DNA of 30,277 nucleotides, taken from positions 1 to 30,277 of IMG/VR virus record IMGVR_UViG_3300037104_000734; one strand, 5' to 3'. This document shows positions 7,079 to 12,862 of the stretch, piece by piece; position 1 is the stretch's first letter; the number at the start of each line of letters is the position of its first letter. The position numbers and the translations under genes are program-made. The notes under the pieces are model-generated. The model was not told where the DNA came from and did no database searches. It saw nothing but the letters and a program-made list of their open reading frames with translations. This DNA is from a virus.

Positions 7079-7426
7079 TTAGACTTTCTTAGGAGCAAAG
7101 TCTTTATGCATGCCTGCTTCATCTGTTCCGATTTGATGATCGACGCCGCGCATTGTATCATCAAGATTCTCTGGCATGCCGCTATATGGACGAGCAACCG
7201 TCTTCAAAATGACTTCGGTTGGCAAGTTGGCCATATACATGTGTTGAGATTCCCCAAAAAGGGATGCATCTTCGCGCTCTTGTTTACGCCTTTCTTCCAT
7301 ACCTTCATACATACCTTCATGCCCAGCATGATGCACGCTGTGAATAGTATGTTTTACCAAGTGATGCACAACTTTTTTCTCAACATTGTGAGGCGTGTGC
7401 ATTTTTGCTGAATGATGTCTTGCCAT
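7079..7426 (-). CDS. Histidine-rich small protein
   Basis: 115 aa, ATG with AAGGAG seven bases upstream. The first ~45 residues hold about ten His (MARHHSAKMHTPHNVEKK, VVHHLVKHTIHSVHHAGHEG), followed by a Met/Glu/Arg-rich segment and a less biased C-terminus NLPTEVILKTVARPYSGMPE. His clusters could bind metal ions or sense pH; small virion-linked proteins with such ends occur in phages, but no family is recognised. A three-hairpin leader precedes it. Confidence 0.5.
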   Translation of the reverse strand: MARHHSAKMHTPHNVEKKVVHHLVKHTIHSVHHAGHEGMYEGMEERRKQEREDASLFGESQHMYMANLPTEVILKTVARPYSGMPENLDDTMRGVDHQIGTDEAGMHKDFAPKKV

Positions 7427-7448
7427 TATTGGCTCCTTAAGTAGTTAC

Positions 7449-7500
7449 TGAGGCTCGGGGCCTCAAGGTTAAACCTCTAACCACCGGACCATATTGGTCC
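7449..7500 (-). promoter_or_regulatory. Three adjacent hairpins in the leader of the His-rich gene
   Basis: In transcript order: GGACCA-ata-TGGTCC (7486-7500), GGTTA-gaggtt-TAACC (7467-7482), and TGAGG-ccccgag-CCTCA (7449-7465). The last has the 5-bp stem and 7-nt loop of an anticodon arm, and the second resembles a D arm, but there is no acceptor or T arm, so it is not a tRNA. The block ends 12 bases before the AAGGAG of the 115-aa gene. Confidence 0.4.
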
Positions 7501-7511
7501 ACATGTCTAGA

Positions 7512-7676
7512 TTATTTTTTCTTCTTAGCTTTCGACATAGACTTGATAATTTTGCTTACTTCTTTGTCGTGCGTCTTTTCATGGCGAGCTTCTTCAGCTT
7601 CTTCCACGCGATCGTGACGTCTTTCTTCTTTTTCTTGTTTATTTTCTATCTTTTTGATAACCGACTTTTTCTTCAT
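7512..7676 (-). CDS. 54-residue highly charged coiled-coil protein
   Basis: ATG 7674-7676 is chosen because GAGGAG lies six bases before it; a longer in-frame version has no such site and would overlap the lipoprotein gene. The protein is almost entirely Lys, Glu, Arg and His (KKIENKQEKEERRHDRVEEA) and ends SKAKKKK, probably one long helix. Function unknown; it may bind nucleic acid or a partner protein. Confidence 0.45.
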   Translation of the reverse strand: MKKKSVIKKIENKQEKEERRHDRVEEAEEARHEKTHDKEVSKIIKSMSKAKKKK

Positions 7677-7689
7677 TTTTCTCCTCTCA

Positions 7690-7887
7690 TTATACAGCAC
7701 ACCAATAATCATCTTGTTTTTCTTGATCTCGCCGGTCATTGTCGTCGTCTTCATCCGTATCAACAATATCAGCTAGACGTGAAGTGCTCCAATCTATCTT
7801 TTTTAGACCGTCATCTCTTTTTTTACATCCACTAAAAGAACTTAAAAGAACTATACCAACCACACATAATGCAATTGATATCTTCAT
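7690..7887 (-). CDS. Small predicted lipoprotein
   Basis: 65 aa, ATG with AGGA eight bases upstream. The N-terminus MKISIALCVVGIVLLSSFSG followed by Cys-21 is a lipoprotein signal with lipobox-like FSGC. The mature ~45 residues are highly charged (DTDEDDDNDRRDQEKQ). Phages use such small lipoproteins as outer-membrane spanins or for blocking superinfection; without a neighbouring inner-membrane spanin or lysozyme gene, neither can be chosen. It is directly downstream of the portal gene, an uncommon place. Confidence 0.55.
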   Translation of the reverse strand: MKISIALCVVGIVLLSSFSGCKKRDDGLKKIDWSTSRLADIVDTDEDDDNDRRDQEKQDDYWCAV

Positions 7888-7895
7888 ATACTTCC

Positions 7896-9917
7896 TTATT
7901 GTATTGGCTGCTCTTGGGCAGCATTTGTTTTTTGTTGTCCTTGCTCGTGCTGTTTAACAATACTTAACATAGATAATAATTGTTGAATATGGGCAAGATC
8001 TACTCCTTCTATCTCTTTAATGGCTTTAATCATATCAAGCGTTGCAGCATCTTCATCTTTAGCAGCTGCAGCCATTCGTTCAACGGCTAAAGCCTTATTT
8101 TCTTGGATACGGCTCATACGCTCAAGGCCAAGCCCCTGATCAGCCATAGACCGAGACCTGGCCAATTCAGCCTGAGCCTGTAATTGTTCAACCTGGGCCT
8201 GTTGTTGAGCCTGGGCGACTTGCTCTTGTTGCTGACGAGCTTGAGTAATTTTCTCAACAAGTTGTTTCTTATTCTGGACGGTGCATGCATCAAGCAAAAC
8301 ATCATCGGGAATAGGAATACCAACTTCTTTAAGTTGAAGCAATTGGAGAAGTTGCATCTGGCGTTGATTAGTTGTATTAAGCCCTTCTTCAACAGAAGCA
8401 TCATATTTACCGAATGCTTTATTGTAGAACTGAGCCGATGGTTGTTTTCCTTCAAGGATCTGAGAGATCTTACCCGGCGTGAAGTTATTTTGGATGATAT
8501 CTAATATAATCTTGCCCAATAGTTTTTGGGATCTGTCTAATTTATCAAAAAGGCCTTGTAGGGTAGTAAGCGCAGCCCCTTGACGAAGCATGGCAAGAAC
8601 GCCAGCTTTTTCATCCATAGCAGATCCCAAAAGTTCTTCATTTACGCCAGAGATTTGTTGAAGCTCATTGGCTAAACTTTCAGATAGTTGCATCATTGAT
8701 GGCGGAACTTGTGGAGCTTGGATTTGCTCAACATCAGACATCTGGGCTTCTGATTTAAGCGCCAGTCCTCGACCTTGCCCATTTAAAAATATGTCTTTTG
8801 GATTAACAAGGGCATCTTCTTTATATTTGAACCCAGAGTTTATCTGAGATTCGAAAATGTCCAACTCAATAATTTTGCGACGATTATAAAGATACTGAGC
8901 ATCACGCATACCTCGAACAACACCTTGTATCCTCCACGGATAGTAGGGTATTTCAGGCGTATAATAAGCCATGACAGGAACGAAAGGATAATTATCGATT
9001 CCCAGAGGATTCTGTCCATCGTAAAGCACTTTCCCAGAAACAACGATCGCTAGGTTAACGGTTGGTATATCTTGGTAAATCACGGTCATTTGTGGGTATG
9101 TCTGCAAAAACAGCTTTAAGCGATCTTCATCTGGATGCTTCCACTCCATCACTTGTCCGGTTTGTGTATCGACTAACATCTTTTGAGGTCTATATGTTCG
9201 ATAGTAATATTCGTCATAGGTAACAAGATTCTTCATGCCGTAGTTATAAGTCTCGGGCATGAACTGAAACTTGCCGTCTCGCTGAGAATCGCCCGCCATC
9301 GAAAGTATTTCATCATCATGACCAGGCATCAAGGAGCAAGCTTCTCGTTTAGTTAAAAACGATCTCTTCCATATAGCATTACAGTCAGAAAGGTCAGATT
9401 TTCTAAAAAAGGGATCTATCAGGAATGAATTATAAGAACAGTTATCTACTTTAATATTGCCCGATACTGGATCGGATCTGTAATCCACCCAGACCTGCAG
9501 CAAATTCATGCCGGTAACCAAAGCGCCTTCAAATGACTCAGAAATTGTCTCAAGAACACCTTCTTGCTGATTGAGCCACATAAATACTTTAGTGAATTGA
9601 TCAGCCGTTTCTTCATCGCCATTTTCCACGGGAACACAAATAGTGCTCTTGCGGTTACGGCGTTGATGACCAGAGATCATATTAATAACGCGCCGAATAC
9701 GATTAAAATTAAACTGTCGGCGTCTATTGGCCGGCAAGTTGGCATACAAGTCGTTCCATAAAGTCTGATCACCTGCAAAGAATCTGGCATCGGTATCTGC
9801 CTCGCCCCAGTAGGACTGGTTTATTGATATACTTTCCGCATAAAAAGCAGACATCTTAGCGATCATGCTTTTATCTTTTTCATCATAATATTCAGCGCCA
9901 AGTTGGGGGAACAGCAT
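7896..9917 (-). CDS. Portal protein, P22-like
   Basis: 673 aa, close to the usual size of P22-type portals. ATG with AGGAT upstream. N-terminal region contains WGEADTDARFFAGDQTLWND and FNFNRIRRVINMISGHQRRN, the segment typical of this family where NK/RR-x-I-x-x-x-x-G-x-x-R is conserved; then SFEGALVTGMNLLQVWVDYR and YNSFLIDPFFRKSDLSDCNA. The C-terminal ~120 residues are Gln/Ala-rich coiled coil (QQEQVAQAQQQAQVEQLQAQ), matching the long helical barrel of P22-like portals. It forms the dodecameric ring through which DNA enters and leaves the head, and binds the terminase encoded at 12862-14235. Confidence 0.88.
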   Translation of the reverse strand: MLFPQLGAEYYDEKDKSMIAKMSAFYAESISINQSYWGEADTDARFFAGDQTLWNDLYANLPANRRRQFNFNRIRRVINMISGHQRRNRKSTICVPVENGDEETADQFTKVFMWLNQQEGVLETISESFEGALVTGMNLLQVWVDYRSDPVSGNIKVDNCSYNSFLIDPFFRKSDLSDCNAIWKRSFLTKREACSLMPGHDDEILSMAGDSQRDGKFQFMPETYNYGMKNLVTYDEYYYRTYRPQKMLVDTQTGQVMEWKHPDEDRLKLFLQTYPQMTVIYQDIPTVNLAIVVSGKVLYDGQNPLGIDNYPFVPVMAYYTPEIPYYPWRIQGVVRGMRDAQYLYNRRKIIELDIFESQINSGFKYKEDALVNPKDIFLNGQGRGLALKSEAQMSDVEQIQAPQVPPSMMQLSESLANELQQISGVNEELLGSAMDEKAGVLAMLRQGAALTTLQGLFDKLDRSQKLLGKIILDIIQNNFTPGKISQILEGKQPSAQFYNKAFGKYDASVEEGLNTTNQRQMQLLQLLQLKEVGIPIPDDVLLDACTVQNKKQLVEKITQARQQQEQVAQAQQQAQVEQLQAQAELARSRSMADQGLGLERMSRIQENKALAVERMAAAAKDEDAATLDMIKAIKEIEGVDLAHIQQLLSMLSIVKQHEQGQQKTNAAQEQPIQ

Positions 9918-9941
9918 CTCTTTATCCTTTTAGTGACGGGC

Positions 9942-10286
9942 CTAGATCTCTTTTTCAGAAGAAGATTCCATTTGCACCTCACTATTATAGAGATTCAGCA
10001 ATAACTTGAATAGATATTCCGCATCTGGGTGTTTATGATGGATAAAATGCAGGGCATATCCTTGGACGGGTTCTAAGATATCCATAAAAAGAAAGAACCG
10101 CTCCTGAAAGGAAGTTGGAGCCTGAGTTTCGATATCAGTAATATTATGAAGACTTTGAACCCCAAACCCATCGCGTGTCTTATATTTAACTATTCCATCA
10201 AGGCAAAGCAAAATCATGCAGTCAAGCATGTCATAAAGCTCTGCCTTATTATAGGCGTTTATCTGTTTCTTCTTGTATGGATACAT
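9942..10286 (-). CDS. Unknown soluble phage protein before the portal gene
   Basis: 114 aa, ATG with GGAG seven bases upstream; the start lies 38 bases inside the end of the CHC2 gene, so translation is probably coupled. It looks helical (AYNKAELYDMLDCMILLCLD, FQERFFLFMDILEPVQGYAL). No signal peptide or catalytic motif is visible. Unknown function. Confidence 0.5.
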   Translation of the reverse strand: MYPYKKKQINAYNKAELYDMLDCMILLCLDGIVKYKTRDGFGVQSLHNITDIETQAPTSFQERFFLFMDILEPVQGYALHFIHHKHPDAEYLFKLLLNLYNSEVQMESSSEKEI

Positions 10287-10602
10287 TACTACTCCAAGAA
10301 TTGGACTTCTGTAAGTTATCCAGAAATCTGGCTGCTGTTGCTTTATTCATATTGCCCATTTTTGCCATAAACGCTATGACATCACCCCTCGAATGACATC
10401 CAAAACAGTAGAACGTTTTCTTCGTTGGGCTGACGCAAAATGATTTGCCGCACTTTTCATCAAAGGGACATTTACCTTCAAGATAAGAGCCATCTCCTCC
10501 ATCTAAGGGGATATATTTCTTAATGGTCTCTATTATGTCGACCGTTTCTATAACACGAATATATAAATCTGTATGTGTAACACTAAGTGTTTTATCTTCC
10601 AT
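10249..10602 (-). CDS. Stand-alone CHC2-type zinc-finger protein (DnaG primase N-terminal domain-like)
   Basis: 117 aa, ATG with AGGAG four bases upstream. Residues about 23-90 match the zinc-finger domain of DnaG-type primases: VDIIETIKKYIPL, EGKCPF, SFCVSPTKKTFYCFGCHSRG and DVIAFM. There is no TOPRIM or RNA polymerase domain, so it cannot be a complete primase. Where DnaG has the zinc-binding His (CPFH) this protein has Asp-48, while extra Cys are found at 51 and 56, with Cys-66 and Cys-69 in the normal place; the ligand set seems rearranged. It may help recognise priming sites with a host or separate primase, or act in transcription. Family call sure, role inferred. Confidence 0.75.
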   Translation of the reverse strand: MEDKTLSVTHTDLYIRVIETVDIIETIKKYIPLDGGDGSYLEGKCPFDEKCGKSFCVSPTKKTFYCFGCHSRGDVIAFMAKMGNMNKATAARFLDNLQKSNSWSSNVSIQEETDKRL

Positions 10603-10619
10603 TTCTCTCCTATCTTATA

Positions 10620-10693
10620 TAGCCCTAGGGGGAGTCGAACCCACCATTGATCACTTGAAAAGCGATTATCCTTGCCAGTTAGATGATAGGGCC
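10620..10693 (-). tRNA. tRNA-Glu (anticodon TTC)
   Basis: Reads on the minus strand with a seven-base acceptor GGCCCTA pairing with TAGGGCT (first pair G-U), positions 8-9 TC, a D arm ATC...GAT containing TGG, an anticodon stem ATCGC/GTGAT around TTTTCAA with anticodon TTC, and a T arm with loop TTCGACT. One T-stem mismatch is present. The 3' CCA is not encoded. Glu identity comes from the anticodon. It is co-oriented with the late genes. It may supplement host decoding of GAA/GAG. Confidence 0.8.
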
Positions 10694-10717
10694 ATGTCCT
10701 ATCTATATTATTTCGGG

Positions 10718-10841
10718 AGGCGCCGGAAGGAATCGAACCCTCGTTCTTCTCTTTTCTATTAAGAGCGCTCTTATCTTTAAGCTAGTCCCGGACGCTTAAA
10801 AGATCTGCCAATAATTTAGGCCACCATTGAGCTACGACGCC
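10718..10841 (-). tRNA. Interrupted tRNA-like gene with a 50-nt insert in the D loop (probable pseudo- or intron-bearing tRNA)
   Basis: Acceptor strands GGCGTCG (10835-10841) and CGGCGCC (10719-10725) pair over seven positions. TA follows, then D-stem GCTC (10829-10832) that pairs with GAGC (10767-10770). The D loop starts AATGGT and ends AA, but 50 bases (10773-10822) lie between; removing them restores a normal D arm. The anticodon stem CTCTT/AAGAG (10749-10765) has loop AATAGAA, so the anticodon would be TAG, but the invariant T33 is A. The T arm (10726-10742) is perfect with TTCGATT. The insert has its own hairpin (10-bp, one bulge). Isotype unsure. Between 10842 and 10904 another fragment begins GGCGTTGTA like a second degenerate tRNA 5' end. 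Confidence 0.5.
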
Positions 10842-10904
10842 ATTCATATGTATCTTTTATTACAGTCAAGTCGGCTAGAAACCAGCCTCCTACAACGCCA
10901 CATA

Positions 10905-11186
10905 TTATCTACCCGCCGCCATATCATATTCATCTTGCAATCTATCAACAATTGCTTTTACATGAGCATCACGCTTTACTCCAAACAACATCTTTGAATC
11001 AAGATCCAAAAGCTCTGAGAGAATAACTAAAAGTCTCATAGAAGGCATACTTCTATCTCCTTCAAGCATCGTTAAATAGCTTGGAGAAAGCCCGTGCTTT
11101 TTATCTTTGATTAATTTTATTAACTCTCGACAGGTCAATCCCTTTTTGGTGCGAGCGTCCCTAATTATGTTTCCAAATGTTTCCAT
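10905..11186 (-). CDS. XRE/Cro-CI family helix-turn-helix regulator
   Basis: 93 aa. Residues about 5-65 are an HTH_XRE domain: FGNIIRDARTKKGLTCRELI, then LSPSYLTMLEGDRSMPSMRL as recognition region, then VILSELLDLD. The C-terminal tail (~25 residues) is short, so there is no CI-type cleavage domain. It is the last gene of a three-gene unit with a candidate promoter at 11922-11949. As a Cro-like repressor it may bind the palindromes in the control region at 16512-17000; its actual target is unknown. Confidence 0.8.
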   Translation of the reverse strand: METFGNIIRDARTKKGLTCRELIKLIKDKKHGLSPSYLTMLEGDRSMPSMRLLVILSELLDLDSKMLFGVKRDAHVKAIVDRLQDEYDMAAGR

Positions 11187-11189
11187 ATA

Positions 11190-11531
11190 TTACTCTTTAT
11201 CTTCTGATACTTCTCTAGATACAACATGCTTAAATATATTAAGACCACAAAAAGCACAGAATCTACCAGGAACGTAATCGCCGGTATAATCAGTTACTGC
11301 TTGCGTTAAGCTTAATATCTCTGATTGCGTGAGATCAGCTAATCGTTCTACAACAAATTCTTCGCTAGGGAAAAGTCTATATTCATGGCAATTTGGGCAG
11401 GGCATTCCGATGTAATGATCCATTTTAAATAACCATTCATCTTTGTTCATGTCTGGAGCTGTATATGGTTGCATGCCAAAAGCTGGGGTAGTTAGCAATA
11501 GAGCTGAAAATATTAATGATTTCTTAAACAT
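11190..11531 (-). CDS. Exported zinc-ribbon-like protein of unknown function
   Basis: 113 aa. MFKKSLIFSALLLTTPAFG is a clear signal peptide with cleavage probably after AFG. The mature protein has CPNC at residues 45-48 and CAFC at 92-95, a pattern of two CxxC knuckles about 44 residues apart that could bind one zinc ion. It ends three bases before the XRE gene start and overlaps the 106-aa gene by eight bases. A secreted metal-binding protein linked to a repressor looks like an accessory (moron) gene acting on the host envelope; that is inference. Confidence 0.6.
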   Translation of the reverse strand: MFKKSLIFSALLLTTPAFGMQPYTAPDMNKDEWLFKMDHYIGMPCPNCHEYRLFPSEEFVVERLADLTQSEILSLTQAVTDYTGDYVPGRFCAFCGLNIFKHVVSREVSEDKE

Positions 11532-11844
11532 CTAAACGCACCTTATTTAATTCTTCACGTATTTCTTTTATTTTAAACAATTCTCTTTTGGCTTTTTCTT
11601 TAACTTCATTATTTACAAATTCCTGTTCTACTAACAATTGCCAAATAATAAAAGCAACATTCCAAGTATTCCAATCAGATAAGCAATTGCCTACGTCATG
11701 GCTATACTCTTTATAAAGATATTGTGGGTCATTGTCTTCGGTGAATTCTGTGACGATCATATCCGCAACTTCAAATCTGCAATTTTCTTCATTAAATTTC
11801 TGATTCCAAAGTATACGAATATCTTTCTTAAGTAACTCTTTCAT
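11524..11844 (-). CDS. Unknown soluble protein
   Basis: 106 aa starting at ATG 11842-11844, preferred because GAGAGG lies seven bases upstream; longer in-frame starts (up to 11949) lack a ribosome binding site and would overlap the proposed promoter. Sequence is acidic with a Trp-rich middle (WNTWNVAFIIWQLLVEQEFV) and a charged helical C-terminus. No motif recognised. It is first in the unit with the exported zinc-ribbon and XRE genes. Confidence 0.5.
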   Translation of the reverse strand: MKELLKKDIRILWNQKFNEENCRFEVADMIVTEFTEDNDPQYLYKEYSHDVGNCLSDWNTWNVAFIIWQLLVEQEFVNNEVKEKAKRELFKIKEIREELNKVRLDV

Positions 11845-11921
11845 AATTGCCTCTCTGAATAATGGTTTTTTCTGGTTTTTCTTTGCGCATCGCGTACTCA
11901 TGTAGATATACGGCCACAGAT

Positions 11922-11949
11922 AGGATACATAGCCAATAATGGCTGTCAA
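11922..11949 (-). promoter_or_regulatory. Candidate promoter for the XRE operon
   Basis: Minus-strand TTGACA (11944-11949) and TATCCT (11922-11927) are 16 bases apart. An inverted repeat AGCCA-ttat-TGGCT (11931-11944) covers the spacer beside the -35 box and could be an operator. The TTGACA is inside the 19-nt direct repeat that flanks the HNH gene. Confidence 0.5.
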
Positions 11950-11959
11950 TGGCTTATTT
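11941..11959. repeat. 19-nt direct repeat, copy 1 (flanks HNH gene)
   Basis: GGCTGTCAATGGCTTATTT occurs here and again, identical, at 12844-12862. Copy 1 covers the stop codon of the HNH gene; copy 2 begins at the stop codon of the large terminase gene. The segment between (about 0.9 kb) is the HNH gene plus its leader. This looks like the footprint of an insertion after the terminase gene. Confidence 0.75.
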
Positions 11960-12712
11960 AATTAAATATGGGTTTCTTGTTTTTAACATTGATACAATTG
12001 CACATTTTTTACTACAGGTTTTTTTAAGGGCATATTTATTGCAAAAGAATAAAGTTGTGCATACACAACAAGCTCTATATATGAAATCTTTTCTATAAAT
12101 AACTCTGTTTTTCGTTTTACAAGCATTAGAACAGAATAATTGATGAGCAACTTCTCCAAAGAATTCTTTCGAACAACATTTACATATTTTTTTATATTTT
12201 TTCCCGGTACATGCCGGTAATGATTTTTGGGCATGATTTCTATGCCATTCCCTACCTTCTTCACTTCTATGCCATTCAGTAGCCTTTGCATTAAGGCTTC
12301 TCAGGACTTGTTTACATCTTTCTGATTGAGCCCAACTTTCAGGTCTAAGCATGTGTTCCGATTGATGTTGCGATCCAAGAACACAACGCAAATTAGAGAT
12401 ATGATTATTTCTTCTGTTCCCATCAACATGATGTACGTGATGTTTTTCTGGAATTGGCCCATTATAAAACATCCAAACATATCTATGTAAAGTTGAACAA
12501 GGATTGAGTGGGGTTCGGGCAGAAACATAGTAAAAATTATTCCACCTAAAAAAATAACCATTAAAAATTGCTTGAACTCCATCTTCAGATAAAAGAAATT
12601 CTTCTGTAATCCTTTTAAACTTAACGCCCTTGATTACTATATATATTTCTTTTTCAGTGATTTCATTAGCAATTTGATTTGTTTCCCGAAGCTTGATATC
12701 TTCTGGATTCAT
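11954..12712 (-). CDS. HNH endonuclease with two C-terminal zinc fingers
   Basis: 252 aa, ATG with AAAGGA upstream. The core LHRYVWMFYNGPIPEKHHVH continues HVDGNRRNNHISNLR (residues about 75-109), the HNH motif of phage homing endonucleases with His-94/His-95, Asp-97/Asn-99 and Asn-103/His-104. The C-terminal half has two treble-clef-like fingers: C177-x2-C180-x13-C194-x3-C198 and C215-x2-C218-x14-C233-x3-C237, likely for DNA site binding. It is a free-standing gene between terminase and the XRE unit, flanked by a 19-nt direct repeat, and AT-richer than its neighbours, so it is probably a mobile homing gene. Confidence 0.82.
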   Translation of the reverse strand: MNPEDIKLRETNQIANEITEKEIYIVIKGVKFKRITEEFLLSEDGVQAIFNGYFFRWNNFYYVSARTPLNPCSTLHRYVWMFYNGPIPEKHHVHHVDGNRRNNHISNLRCVLGSQHQSEHMLRPESWAQSERCKQVLRSLNAKATEWHRSEEGREWHRNHAQKSLPACTGKKYKKICKCCSKEFFGEVAHQLFCSNACKTKNRVIYRKDFIYRACCVCTTLFFCNKYALKKTCSKKCAIVSMLKTRNPYLIK

Positions 12713-12730
12713 GCATTCCTTTCGATTCTG

Positions 12731-12753
12731 GGCCAGTTACTGCTGGCCTTTTT
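12731..12753 (+). terminator. Terminator-like hairpin reading on the plus strand
   Basis: GGCCAG-ttactg-CTGGCC (12731-12748) is followed on the plus strand by TTTTTCTTT. All genes around are on the minus strand, where the hairpin is followed by no T-run and lies in the leader of the HNH gene. It may block antisense transcription or have come with the HNH insertion. Confidence 0.45.
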
Positions 12754-12843
12754 CTTTATTTAGCTCTCTAGATCGTCTTTTTCCTTGCGCGATGTGATCC
12801 CTATATTGATGTATTGCTATAATTAGTCTATATGCACAATAGA

Positions 12844-12862
12844 GGCTGTCAATGGCTTATTT
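12844..12862. repeat. 19-nt direct repeat, copy 2
   Basis: Exact copy of 11941-11959, starting at the terminase stop codon. It too carries TTGACA on the minus strand; a TATAGA follows 14 bases later, a poor spacing, so it is a weak promoter candidate for the HNH gene. The stretch 12713-12861 otherwise contains only the plus-strand terminator-like hairpin. Confidence 0.7.

Noticed and set aside
7441-7500. A tRNA gene upstream of the His-rich gene
   Set aside because: D-like and anticodon-like arms exist, but no acceptor stem or T arm with a TTC loop follows, so it was recorded only as a structured leader.
12301-12582. Overlapping minus-strand frames inside the HNH gene
   Set aside because: AT-rich shadow frames; the HNH and zinc-finger motifs are all in the 252-aa frame.
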